Notes under the pieces: model-generated
Databases searched by the model: none
Seen by the model: only the letters and a program-made list of their open reading frames with translations
Told to the model about the DNA's origin: nothing
Shown: piece by piece, positions 47,148-58,726 of the stretch
Position numbering within the stretch: position 1 is the stretch's first letter
How the letters are laid out: the number at the start of each line of letters is the position of its first letter
NCBI GenBank assembly: GCA_035236585.1
Contig: CP141132.1
Location: forward strand, 47,185,880-47,249,879
Source: Warburgia ugandensis
Taxonomy: Eukaryota; Streptophyta; Magnoliopsida; Canellales; Canellaceae
DNA: 64,000 nt
Direction of reading: 5' to 3'
Translations under genes and position numbers: made by a program

Positions 47148-50100
47148 CAACCCCAAAAACCCTCCAAAAATGCTCATAAAATTCCCACAAAATTTTCTTC
47201 ACTCTCCCTAAAAAATTAGACCTAGATCCCTCCCAAAAAATCCAAAATTTCCAAGAGATATCTCTCTTTACAATTTCTTTTTCTTTTTAGATTGGAACAA
47301 GAGACCTAAAATCAATTAGGCACTCTGTTTCAGATCTAATTTCATCAATTCCACCGTCCAAAACTTCCCACAATATCTATTCTACAAAACCCCCAAAACA
47401 ATTTCAAGATCCAACGATTCAAACAATAGGAATTTGCAAGAAAGGTGGATCTTAGGCCATACCTTCATCAACAAGGTATTCTTTTTAAATTGGGCATAGA
47501 ACCAAGGTTTTTTCTCCAATCAGGTAGGTGGGAATACTTTATATAGATGTTTACTACTAGTTTATGCAATTTTTAGTTTACAGTAGTTTATTTTAGTAAT
47601 AAAAAGGTAAAAATAAAGTAAACACCAGAACCCTTAATTCAAGATGATGTAGTGCTCAGATGAAAATTTTGACTACACCAATCAATCCAGAAGGGTACAA
47701 AACCCCTAGGGTAGAATTTTCACAATGATCGAAGATGTTTTGGGCCCTCAATTGAGAGAGGATTGATTGGACGGTCCAGAATGGACTGTCCGATCTCCGG
47801 ATCTAATAGCACCCAAGACGCATAGGTGACGCCCCGTAAAAAATGGGGCATGCTGGAACATTTCACTTGCACCCACTGCGCATGGGACGTCGTCCCAAGC
47901 AGCACGATGGTGCTTTCGTTAAAACAACGAGCGGACGCACCAGACGAGCTTCCCATTTACAGGCGCGCGGACAATGAGCGTCCCGCTCGTCCCGTCCACG
48001 TCCATGGACTCCCCTTGAGGGCACTTCTGCGTTTCATTGCAGGGGACGTGCCCGACGAACCGAGCACATTCCCCCCGACTCGTTCCACCCGACTAATCTG
48101 GGCCGTCTATTCCTTGGGCCCAGATCAAATCCAGGCCCTAGGAAGGACTGTGAACTTCCAGATCACATTCTGGAGTCATCTGAACTCCAAATTGAGATCA
48201 GAAAGAAGCTATAGAAAGCTTAAGACCTCTATTTTTTGATGAAATGATAAAATGGACATAATATTCAGTAAAACTTTCTGTATTAAAGAAACAAGTTTCC
48301 AATTACCTAGATCTTCAAGATCTGAGATGATCAAATCTTGAAAATAGGTTTTACTAATGATATACTATTGAAATAAAGTGATATCTATGGTTTAATTGGA
48401 CATATCTAAGATATATTCAGGGATCTATCCATTATGGTAGAAAAATCCTAAAAATACAAAGGGACCCACTTGATCAATGAGATCAAGTGTGATCAGATCC
48501 TTGGGATGGATAAAATGAATGTTGATATAATGAAATCCAAGAACTCATGGATGGATTATGAAAAAAATAGATCAATATGATCTTTGAACCTTAATAAAGA
48601 AAATCCCCTAAATATAACTAATACCCTTAATCAAAGGAAAAGATCTAAGATCTAATGGTTGGATCATAAGTAAAGGTTTCTAAAAATGTTAATGTAATTA
48701 GTTTCATTTTATATAATAGCATTTTAAATATGATTATGGTATAAAGCATGCTAGAATAACATTTAGACTTTAGCATGATATGTGATTTCTTTGTTATCAT
48801 CAGGTGCTAGATTTAATTATCTTAGGGGCACTTTAGTATGATTTCATGCCATTCTAACTTAGGACAATGCTAGAATTTCATATAAGTTTATACTATAGTA
48901 TGAGATTACACCTTAAGTCCATGTTAGTTGGAAATCATGTTAGAGTAATTTTAAGTACCTTGTCTCATTATCATTAAATGTTAAATTATGTAGTTTTATG
49001 CTTTGAATTTATAATTCATTTATGGTTAAATGTTATTAGTAGATCTACTTGTCATGAGATAAAGAGCATAAAACATCAAAAATGTAATCTAATGAGAAAG
49101 TAGAGTTTAATGACACAAATAAGAATGGAGTACTTTGGACTTAATTAGTAAGGGCTATAGTTAGTAGGACAATTTAAGGATTATCAAATCCTTGGCCCAA
49201 ACTAGGAGAAGAATAATAAACCCCATGAATGACATTATAAATATTCATGGACTTAATTAAAATCCATTAGAAAGAGTAGTTAGGGTAAACATGCTTATAG
49301 GAACCTTATGAAAGGTTGTGTTATGGTCATTCTAGTGAATGATGAACATAGTGGTTAAGGGGGTTATCTAATAGAGCCTCACTCTTCCCCTACCTTTCGT
49401 TGACGTTTGTGAGGTCTAAACGCCTCCTTACATGAGGATTGAAGTAACCACTTTGTGTTCACCCATTCAACTAGTAAGCCTTAGCCAATTGGAAATAAGA
49501 GGAGCAGTTTAGATTTAGGCTTGAATAAGTTACCTTTAACTAGCACATTAACTGGTTGAATAATAATAATAATAATAATAAGAGCATAAAAGGTTAGTAA
49601 ATTACGTAACCCTAATAAAAATAGTAAGTAAGATAAGGATGATCAAACAAGATTCATTAGATCTTGGATAATCAAGAACAATAAGAAATAGAATATTATA
49701 TGGTATTTAGTATGCATGTTTATTAATATGGTTGTTATAGTTCATTAGATTAGATAATCCAAACCCTTGATCAAAGATGATTCAAGGAAGAAAACTAAGA
49801 TCATCCTCCTTAGGAATGATCCAATAACTGAACTTAGATCAAAGAAGAACTAGATGATAGAAGATCTAGGACACTGATCTTTATCAATATGTGTAGATTA
49901 TAAATCAATGGATCTATGAAAGATCAAGATCAGGGAGATGGACACACAAAGACTTAGAGATAGAAAAATGCTTAGATATGAATGATCTAAAGATCATTCT
50001 AAACATTAGATGTAGTGATCAATAGGATTGTTCAAAATTTATATATTGGCAATATGTATGGATGTACAGATTACATACATCAATCAGGATCATGGAAGAT

Positions 50101-51011
50101 TGGGGAAAAGAGATCAATCCTTAAAGGTAGGAGGATTTGATGAATGCATTTACATGAGATATGCATGATTATACTCTTGATCTTATGTTGACAAGAGTAA
50201 TGTTAATACTTGTATTAAATCTCTTGAAAACCTTATGATCCAACCAAACACATATAAGATGGTTAAGGACTAAACTATAAGTGAATAGGGAACTAGAAAA
50301 TATTTCAGCCCTAAGTAAACAGACATATGGTCTGATATATATGAAATCTATTTTACATACAAGCTTGGAGGCTTGTGAGTTTGGTTTAATAGGCATAAGC
50401 CTAGGGGAATGCTATTGCTAGAGGAGTTATGAGGGTTTGGCCACCTGCTCCTTGAAATTTGATGATATGATGATACCTTGCCCTATGACAGGCCAAAAGT
50501 CTGGTGGTGGCAATTATGGGAAGGCCACCACTGTGAAAGTCTTGCCCCCCCATACAGGCAGTGACATAATATTTTCCACCGTGGTATCAGTGGTGAACAG
50601 GGTAGTTATCCAAGCACACTAATACGGATCAGACTGCAATATAGCAACCTTTCTGATTATTTTGCACTATGATGCATATGAGAATAGGCATAGTGAAATG
50701 CCTTATGTTGTAGCATAATGAAATGCTAGGTAATTGTATATTACCAATATTTCCCAAGAAGGGAAATTCCCAGTATAAGATTAGCTGTAATACTAAATTC
50801 TCATAATGAAGAGAATTGATCAGGTTAGTTGGGAATGATATTTGACTACTTTCACAAATTTAACTGGTTTACCCATGAAGGGTATGTGTGTATATAGATA
50901 TACATAGCTTACAAAGTAAAGAGTATGTTTAAGGATAATGGGATTATGAAGTATTGGAATTACATTGTCAATTTTATGTTTCTTGAATCCCCTACCAAGC
51001 ATTGCTTGCTA

Positions 51012-51035
51012 AGATATTGTACTTGTTGCAATACC
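51012..51035 (+). promoter_or_regulatory. Conserved LTR hairpin (S6 copy)
   Basis: AGATATTGTA faces TGCAATACCT, pairing with one wobble and one mismatch, about 430 bp before the LTR end, at the same position as in S5. Confidence 0.55.
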
Positions 51036-51928
51036 TCAGATATAGGGAAGGAGAGTTAGGAGCTGAAGACGATAGAAGACTTGAAGAGAATAATCTTCAA
51101 GGTATACCCTTGAAGACATATATTTTTCTTTGTTGAGAGTTTTATTGTATGGTGAGCTTGAGTTTTGGATTATGTAATTTGGACAAGTATTGTACTAGAT
51201 TTGGCTGTACTATGAACCACTGGATGGATCCTAGAGTTTAATAAAAGTATATTCCTTCAATGGAATTTTATTTTGTATACAAATTGTACTTATGTTATGT
51301 ATGAAGTGGTGACTTGGGTTTTCAAAACAAGTTCTAAAGAAAAGAATTTTCGTTGCTTTGTTTTGTGAAAAAAATTTACACTCTTAAGGGCCCTGCCTTT
51401 CAAAATACTTTACAAATCATGTTACAAAAACCCGGGTCGTCACAGTGAGTGAGGTCAATCCCACAAAGAATCTCACAAGTTTGTATATAGTTGAAACTTG
51501 TTTAGATCTTTTATTCTAGCCAAAGGAATATTGTATTTTGAACTACTTTAGGAATTAAAATCACATGAAAATAGAAACATGTATGAGATTAAAAACTAAA
51601 CTAAAGAAACTTTCAAAAAATAGAACATTCTAAAACTAAACTTAGAAACTAACTAAAACTAATCTAACATGCAACTAAACTTAGGAAATGAATTCTAAAT
51701 AAGAACTAAATGATGAAATTAGCATGTAATTTAAAGAAACAAAACTCAAAAGTGTGTGCATGAAACTAGATGGGTGTGCATGAAACATATAATGGAAAGT
51801 AGGCATGGTGTTCATGGAATTCTAACAATCAAATTTTGCATGGGCTTAAGCAATGAAGATGCTCATAATTAAAATATACAATGGCATGATTCAAGTGACT
51901 TAAAGTATTAGAAACCAATACTACACAA

Positions 51929-52640
51929 GAGGTTTTAAAAGTCGGCATAAAGAAGTCAATTTTCAGACTACCAACTTTGTAAATATTTTCTAAGTTGGAT
52001 GTAAAAACAAGAAGACTTTAAAAATCATACTTAAGAAATTGGTTTGTCAAAGAACAACTACTTTAGTCTAGCGAAATGCACTTTTTTTTTTGTGAAAAAG
52101 GATTTTTATAGTCTTTTTTCAAAACCAACTTTAAAAGCCTCTCTTTTGAAGTAGCTTTCTTGAATATGCCTTTAAAAGAATATACTTTTAAAGTTCTTTT
52201 TAAGAAACAACTTTTAAAGTATTTACTTTTAAAGTTTTTCCAAAAACAACTTTAAAAGAGGGGACTTTTAAAGTCGTTTTGAGAAAATGACTTTAAAAGC
52301 ATCACAACTTTTTAAGTGGTTCTCTACAAATGACTTTGAAACTCACAACTTTTAAAGTGGTTGGACAATACTTTTAAGGTTAGTTATAAAAAATGACTTC
52401 AAAATCTCAACCTTTTAAAGTTTTTTTTTATAAGACAACTTTAAAAGTGTTGACTTTTAAAGTTGGTTTTTGAAAATTGACTTTAACAATCCCTATTTAG
52501 TTTAGTAGGAAAAAAAAAAGTTGGTCGGAGAATATTTCTAAAGTTGGTAATAAAAAATGACTTTAAAGGATCCAACTTTTACATTCATTTTCTAAAAAAC
52601 AACTTTTAAAGTCATTTTCTAAAAATGACTTTAAAAGTCC
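51929..52640. repeat. Array of inverted ACTTTTAAAGT units, probably a CACTA terminus
   Basis: More than 20 units alternate between GACTTTAAAAG and CTTTTAAAGTC forms, spaced about 20-40 bp, each joined by TTTTCTAAAAA-type linkers. The left edge reads TACTACACAAGAGG, near the CACTACAAGA end typical of plant CACTA elements. No transposase is attached, so it may be a non-autonomous or truncated copy. The motif differs completely from the array at 2,695-3,370, so it is a second family. Confidence 0.65.
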
Positions 52641-53830
52641 CATTTCAAAACCCTGAGTGCCATCCTTTAACTCATAATTTATGTTATAATTTAATCTTAT
52701 TTTAAATTTTGAAACTCAAAATAATTTTTCCTTTCAAGAAAATCATTTTTAAATGAGTTCAATTCCTTAGGATCCACCAATCCACAACCACAAACCATGT
52801 ATTATTATAATTTAAAGTTCGAATACAAAAAATGTGCATATACAATCTAAAGATAATTATTAGAACAATGTTCAATAATTTAAATACAAACATACCCTCA
52901 ATGTAAATATAGAGCCAATTAGTTACTCATCCAATTCTTCTCCAAATTGCCATTGAGAAAAGTGGAACATATACAAACTAAATACTCCTCTATCATTTTG
53001 AATATTGATGTCATCTTAAGGATTGATTAGTTTGTTTCATTAGACAACAAATTGTTACCATAAGACTATTTTAGATATGCTAGAAGAAGTAAAGACAACT
53101 TTTCAGAAGAGACAAGTTTTAAAAGAGCATGTTTCATTTATTTTGAATCAACTAAACACAATGCACAAAGGAGTCAAACCTTTCAGCTAAAGATAAGATA
53201 TAGTCTGAAAGAATGATAAACCCATCATATGTAAAATGTTAGTAGTCCAAGAAAGTTTATATGTAATTCCTAAAATTCTACCAGGACTACTGCATTAAAA
53301 GTGAGATAAACATCACTATTGAGTTTTTTAATGGATACATTTCTATCTCCTAAGTGCTATACTAATTTACTCTTATAAAACTATCAAAAAATCAATTGTA
53401 ACAATTGTTAGATAAAGTGAATATCAGATATATTTGTTGAATTGTACTAGTCTTCTTCATCAAAATAATGAATTGTTGAAATTTATTAATGAATATCGAA
53501 TTCATGAGAACAATAAGTATTATCTAATTAGAATGAAAGACCTATTCGATTGTACATACACAACTATGAGCTCATTAAAAAATTGATTTGAAGTTGGAGT
53601 ATGGTCAATTGAGGATTATAGAGAAAAATATTTGAAGGACATTTGAATCATATGTGGCATTTAGTATGTTGTTGGAGATAATTGTGGATACCATAAAGAT
53701 TATTCAAACCACTGTCTAATTAGACTATAATCATAGTTATAGACTGCTTCTTGATATGAACAGTGATTAGAGAAGCATCAAGAGTATATTGAAATACATG
53801 AATTTGACAATAGTGTATATGAATTGATGA
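52641..53830. other. Composite: LTR fragment and unrecognised sequence
   Basis: Bases 52,640 to about 53,000 resemble the first few hundred bases of a minus-oriented Del-like LTR (CCCTGAGTGCCATCCTTTAA, TAGGATCCACCAATCC; compare 45,735 and 58,215). Bases 53,000-53,830 are AT-rich with no long frame. I could not assign them. Confidence 0.45.
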
Positions 53831-53961
53831 AGTCAAATTTTTTATTCATTAGGTCAAAAATGCATGTGTTACAATTTTTGGCCAAAACCCTTATTTAACC
53901 CTATAAGTTATAAACATGGGTAACTAACTGCATGGTTTTTATGAAATTCAAATACTTATCA

Positions 53962-54328
53962 AGTTGAATCATTCAAGTGTGGTGTGGCCCACACTTGACC
54001 TGTATTATTACAACCCATTTTTAAATAAAATTATAACTTGGCCTCATTACAAGTCCTCTCAAAAATGAAAATTTTAATCTAAGAAAGCATGAAAATGTTA
54101 ATTAATCCGATGAAGTATTGGCCCACAGGATTGTCGCAACTCCTTTTTCTAAATTTCCCTCACATGTAATAAAGAAATAAGTCAATTTTTGAGGAATTAG
54201 CAAAAATATGTAAAAATGGATGTAAAACCCTAAATTAATGCAACCTAAACTATGACTAGATATAATCAATCTAAACAAAAATCCAACCACAAATCCGTTA
54301 TGATTTTTCAAAAATGGTGCCAAAATTT
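53962..54328 (-). other. Leader and decayed tRNA-Asp primer site of the family-B derivative
   Basis: The minus strand begins with TTTTGGCACCATTTTTG next to LTR-B, a decayed TTTTGGCGCCGTTGCCG-type primer site. It then has GGGTTGTAATAATACAGG and CAAGTGTGGGCCACACC, the same leader blocks as E1 at 34,284-34,327. The leader abuts the start of LTR-A directly, so gag, pol and polypurine tract have been deleted. Confidence 0.7.
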
Positions 54329-57300
54329 TGATGTAGCTTTAATATTACTTACAAGAATAAGAATCAAAGTAGTAAATGTACTCAAGTGAGGTCAATCTCA
54401 TGAGGAATCTCACAAATTTGTATATAGTTAGAACTTGTTTAGATCTTTTATTCTAGCCAAAAGAAGATTATATTTTGACCTACTTTAGGAATTAAAAGCA
54501 CATGAAAATAGAAACATATATGAAATAAGAACCTAAACTAAGGAAACTTTCTAAAAATATAACATATTAAAACTAAACTTAGAAACTAATTGAAACTAAT
54601 CTAACATGCAACTAAACTAAGGCAATGAAGTCTAAACAATGAAACAAGCATGTAATCTAAAGAAATAAAACTCAAAAGTGCACATGAAACTAGATGGGTG
54701 TGCATGATACATATAATGGAAAGTAGGCATGGTGTGCATGGAATTCGAACAAGGAAATTTCACATGGGCCTAAGCAATGAAGGTGCGAATGATTTAATAA
54801 GCACAATGGCATGATTCAAGAGATTATAATATTAGAAACCAACATGGAAATTGCACATGAAGCATGTTTGTTGATTGAATTAAAAATCATGCAAGAAAGG
54901 TGTGCATGTTACATATATAGAATGAAAGGCGCACCTTCAAGAACATGAAATAACCCAATATCTTGACTCTAATCTTGTTTCACCAAATCCAACAATCACT
55001 ATCCAATATGTATTAAAGGTTTCATGGTTGTGAATCAAAGAGAAAGAGAATAAAATAGAGATGGAATGGAAGTAAAAGATGAGCAATAAATGATGAAACA
55101 ATTAAGCAAAGCAAGGGAAACAAGGAGGATTCAAAGGCTACTCTCTCTTGGTTGTCACTACAAGAGATAGTTGGCCTTAGATCAAAGAGAATTAGACAAA
55201 CTTAGAAGAAAGAATGGAAAATATGCTTAGAACAATGCACAATGGAACAAGAAAAGAAGAGAAGCTTTAAAACCAACCTAGAAGTACATTGAAACTTTAA
55301 AGAAAAGATGAATGCTGAAAATTGAATGGAGGAAGCAAGAAAGAGGCATGGAGCAACAAGGGGAGAAGACATTGAAACCCTAAGGGACAGCTAAGGAGGG
55401 AGGCACCACCTTTTTAGGCAGCATCACCACCCATCTATATATTCTATATGTGGAAATCCTTGGGTGATTTATAGTTGGTTTTGCTTTCTAATAGTGGTAA
55501 GATTTGATATCATCCTATCCTAGGGAAGATGGAAAGAATAGAAAAGATTTGGAAGAGTGATAACAATGGAATTAAGAAGTGCAATTTACTTTTAGAAAGT
55601 GGAAAACCATTGGTAACCAAAGAAACAAGAAAATCATGAATGACTTAGGGAACGGGACATGTGAACTTAGGAAAGCAAAGTGGGACATGCAAAAGATGTG
55701 GAAAGAGATTTTTAAAGAGGGGAGATGAGGATCTTCATGTGGAGGATTTTAGGAAGGGAAGATCACATGAACCATGTGTGATCTTCCTATCTAAAACTCA
55801 CACATTGGGGAGAGAGGGAGAGATAGGAATTAGGAAAGAAAGAAGGAGATTTAGTGATGGGATCCACTTTCTCATTTTCCCACCTTCCATGCTTATCTTC
55901 CAATGTGATAATCAGCATCCAATTCCTTGCTAATTATCTCTTGAAAATCATGATTCTTTTCATGGAATATTTGTTTGAAAGCTCCTCCAATCGTATGGTT
56001 CCATGTGCATGGCTTAGTTGGCTTGAATGGCTTCTCTTGACTGCTTCAATGGCTTAATAGCTTCTTGGCTTAATCCATTAGCTTCATGGCTTGCATGGGT
56101 TGTCTTCCTCTAGCATGGATCATATGGCCTAGGTGGCTTGCATGGTTCCAAATCTCATGCAAAGGTGGTGAAATTGCATAGATTTTGCATGGGCCCATTC
56201 TAGTCACCTTAGATTTTTCCAATCCTCTTGCTTTAGAATGATCTTGACCCTTGCTTGAACTTGAAGATGTTGGAAAATGGATCCCAGTCTCTCTGGATTG
56301 ATCTGGATCATCAATTCTCATCTGAAGCGATCACAAACATTGGATTACTCTTCCAATACCTACAAAAGGTTAAAAAAAATCTAGTTAATACCTAGAAAAT
56401 TATGATAAATCACATACTCTACATTAGCTTCTAAACCTACAAAATATCAAACTTTTGAATTATTAGTTTAGAAATGCATGTATCATAAATTTTGGAAAAT
56501 TTATTGAATAAGCCCTGTAATATATGACACATGTACTATTAATTGGGTACTTTTATACAAAATTTACTAGTTATTATCATGCTTATAGCATTGTGCTAAA
56601 ATAACAAACTACTATAATACAGCACCCATCCCATGCACCGTGATCCAATGCTATGCTTTCGCTAACACTACCTGTGCAAGACTAGTCACCGCATCACATG
56701 GGAAGAAGCAAATCCCACATGTGGCCTTTCCATGATTGCCACACCCAAGTTTAGCCACTTTGGAAAATGTGTTCACATCATATCATAATGTCAGAGGGTT
56801 AGTGGCAAACCCTACATTCCTCCTAGCATAACATCCACCAGGCCCACACCTATCTAAATCAAATCCATCAAATACATTCCTGAACATAATAAAATCCTTA
56901 GGCTATATGCATATCCACTATAAATCCATAGAAATATAATAGCAAATGCATAAATGGTACCTCGCAGAAAAAATCAAGCCCTCCTAGATTTCAAATCAAG
57001 TCACGTGAATATAAAACGTGCAATACATTCCCAAATTATGCTTGTTAAATAAATGACATGCATTTCCAAATCCATGAAACTAATATCACATAACTAATTC
57101 ATGCAATTCAAATCTCATACGATTATCAAAATCACATCACGATATATGAAATACATGCAGGATGTTATCCTCCGAGTCATATGTGCATATAATGTTATCC
57201 TCCAATTCAAATCCATGGATCCATCAAGACATACATGCATATAATGTTATCCTCCAAGTCACAAATTCTCATTTATGAGTCATTTAGTTTGTTATCATCT

Positions 57301-58083
57301 TTAAACATGATGATCATGTCTTTACTAATCTCTGATCATAGGTATATCTCTTTATTTTTGCCACATCATCAAACATTGGCCATTGATTAAATATCAATGG
57401 TACACATCATCCAATTGTTTTCAATTTCTATTGATCTCACCTTATAGATAGTCTATTCCATTTTTTAGTGTTTTATTTATTGATCTGATTATTGATTGAA
57501 TTTTGATCAGTCATAACAATAGTTCTAAATAATCATCCTAACATTGAATTTTCTAATTAAGGTCATTAGAATAATTCAACCATTAGATTTAGTCTAATTA
57601 ATAATTTAAATAACATATTCATCATCCCTAAAGTTTATTCCAACCTAATCATGACTTTTTTTTAAATTTTCTACAATTTACTAAGCATAATATAGGTGAA
57701 ATGAAATTTAACCAAATTAAACAAAATTTGGTGGTAATCTTACCTCTGATCACTTAAATCTATGTATAATGTTCATCTGAGGTGCTCTAAACACACTAAT
57801 CTAGTCGATCCATGTCGTACTAAGTCTCTGCCATTAAATTAGTGCCCAAGATGGGTTTAGATCATTAATTTCTCTTAAAAGTATTGTCTGTAACATCAGG
57901 ACGATTCCAACAAATGTTTCAAATGTTAAATCAGGTTTGTATTCATTGTTGAATTTGTAAATGAAGGTTTCAAGTACTTTTTAATAGTTTAGATCAAAGG
58001 AATTGAATTTCTGGATTAATGGGTAGCATAGGTAGGCGGATGGATGAACAAATGGGTAACAAATTGGTTAATGGATTTGTCAG

Positions 58084-58672
58084 TGTGACAACATAGGTTT
58101 TTATTATGCAATTTAAAATAACAAGCTTTCACTTGTGAGATCAATCTCTATTTAAAAATGATTTTTTAAAATAAATGCACTAGAAAGTTCTTTTTATTTC
58201 AAATTTACTCATGAAAATCCCAAGTGTCATTATTTAATTCCAATAAATAGATAGTGATCTAAAATCATCAATAAATGAAACGTGCTATGCAACTTGAAAA
58301 ACGTCTAAAAATGATTAATTACTATTCCCAAGATTGTTAGTCACATCCAAGTTATTAATAATCACTTACAATTAATTTGCATCAAATACTAAAATGATCA
58401 CTACCAGTCCTAGGACAACTACATTCACATTTAGCTTTACCTTCTCTTACTTCACGGTAGCACTAAAACTTCATGTTACTCCTATTAATCCTGCTTTGAC
58501 TGATCTGAAAAATAATATATTTGGTTGAGAATTTATCGTACCCAGTAGTTGATCTACTCCTACTAATTTGAAAACATGGCATATTACATGCATAATTTTT
58601 AGCAGGTTTTTTCAGGTCATAAAATCATGTAATAATCTCATGTAAATATGGGAATTCATGTATAAAATATTT

Positions 58673-58726
<54 letters not shown>

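Larger units (their letters stand above)
46540..51444 (+). mobile_element. Solo LTR S6 (Del/Tekay-like), TSD GTGAG
   Basis: Starts TGTAATAACCCCAATTTTTG and ends AAAACCCGGGTCGTCACA. Perfect GTGAG copies flank it at 46,535-46,539 and 51,445-51,449. With S6 left out, the host LTR reads continuously, as in LTR-B at 54,366-54,400. It is 4,905 bp and collinear with S5, but keeps an intact TATA box and a CpG-rich core (47,800-48,080), so it is probably the younger copy. No internal region is attached. The open frame at 47,826-48,239 covers the CpG-rich core and has no domain. Confidence 0.94.
46482..53961 (-). repeat. LTR-A of family B, interrupted by S6 and a CACTA-like composite
   Basis: The first 58 bp and the stretch 51,450-51,925 match LTR-B nearly base for base. 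From about 51,929 to about 53,830 the LTR sequence is replaced by unrelated DNA, and from about 53,840 to 53,961 the LTR end resumes (AAAAATGCATGTGTTACA to AATACTTATCA). The replaced section corresponds to LTR-B 54,850-56,440, so insertion was accompanied by loss. Confidence 0.7.
46482..56579 (-). mobile_element. Family-B deletion derivative: two LTRs joined by 367 bp
   Basis: LTR-A (46,482-46,539, resuming at 51,450-53,961) and LTR-B (54,329-56,579) are in the same orientation. They share the GATGTAGCTTTAATATTACT inner end and the CTTATCA/TTATCA outer end. Only leader and primer site lie between them (53,962-54,328); all coding DNA and the polypurine tract are gone. The flanking 5-mers TCGTG and TGCTT do not match. 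Either the target duplication has decayed or the structure arose by recombination between two elements. Confidence 0.7.
45486..58083 (-). mobile_element. Probable old minus-oriented Del-like LTR split by the family-B derivative
   Basis: The left arm (45,486-46,481) begins TATGATGACTTGGGTTTT, close to the TGTGACGACCCGGGTTTT form. It contains the variant hairpin GATATTGCA...TACAACATC (about 45,931-45,962) and a CCATTCCCC...GGTCCACATA block typical of the middle of these LTRs. The right arm (56,580-58,083) has TTGCCACACCC and CATTGATTAAA-type LTR sequence. A clean right terminus and target duplication were not found, so the limits are tentative. No coding sequence was seen in either arm. Confidence 0.4.

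Noticed and set aside
53000-53830. Possible Copia gag remnant
   Set aside because: Translation in six frames by eye gave no convincing gag or zinc-knuckle motif.
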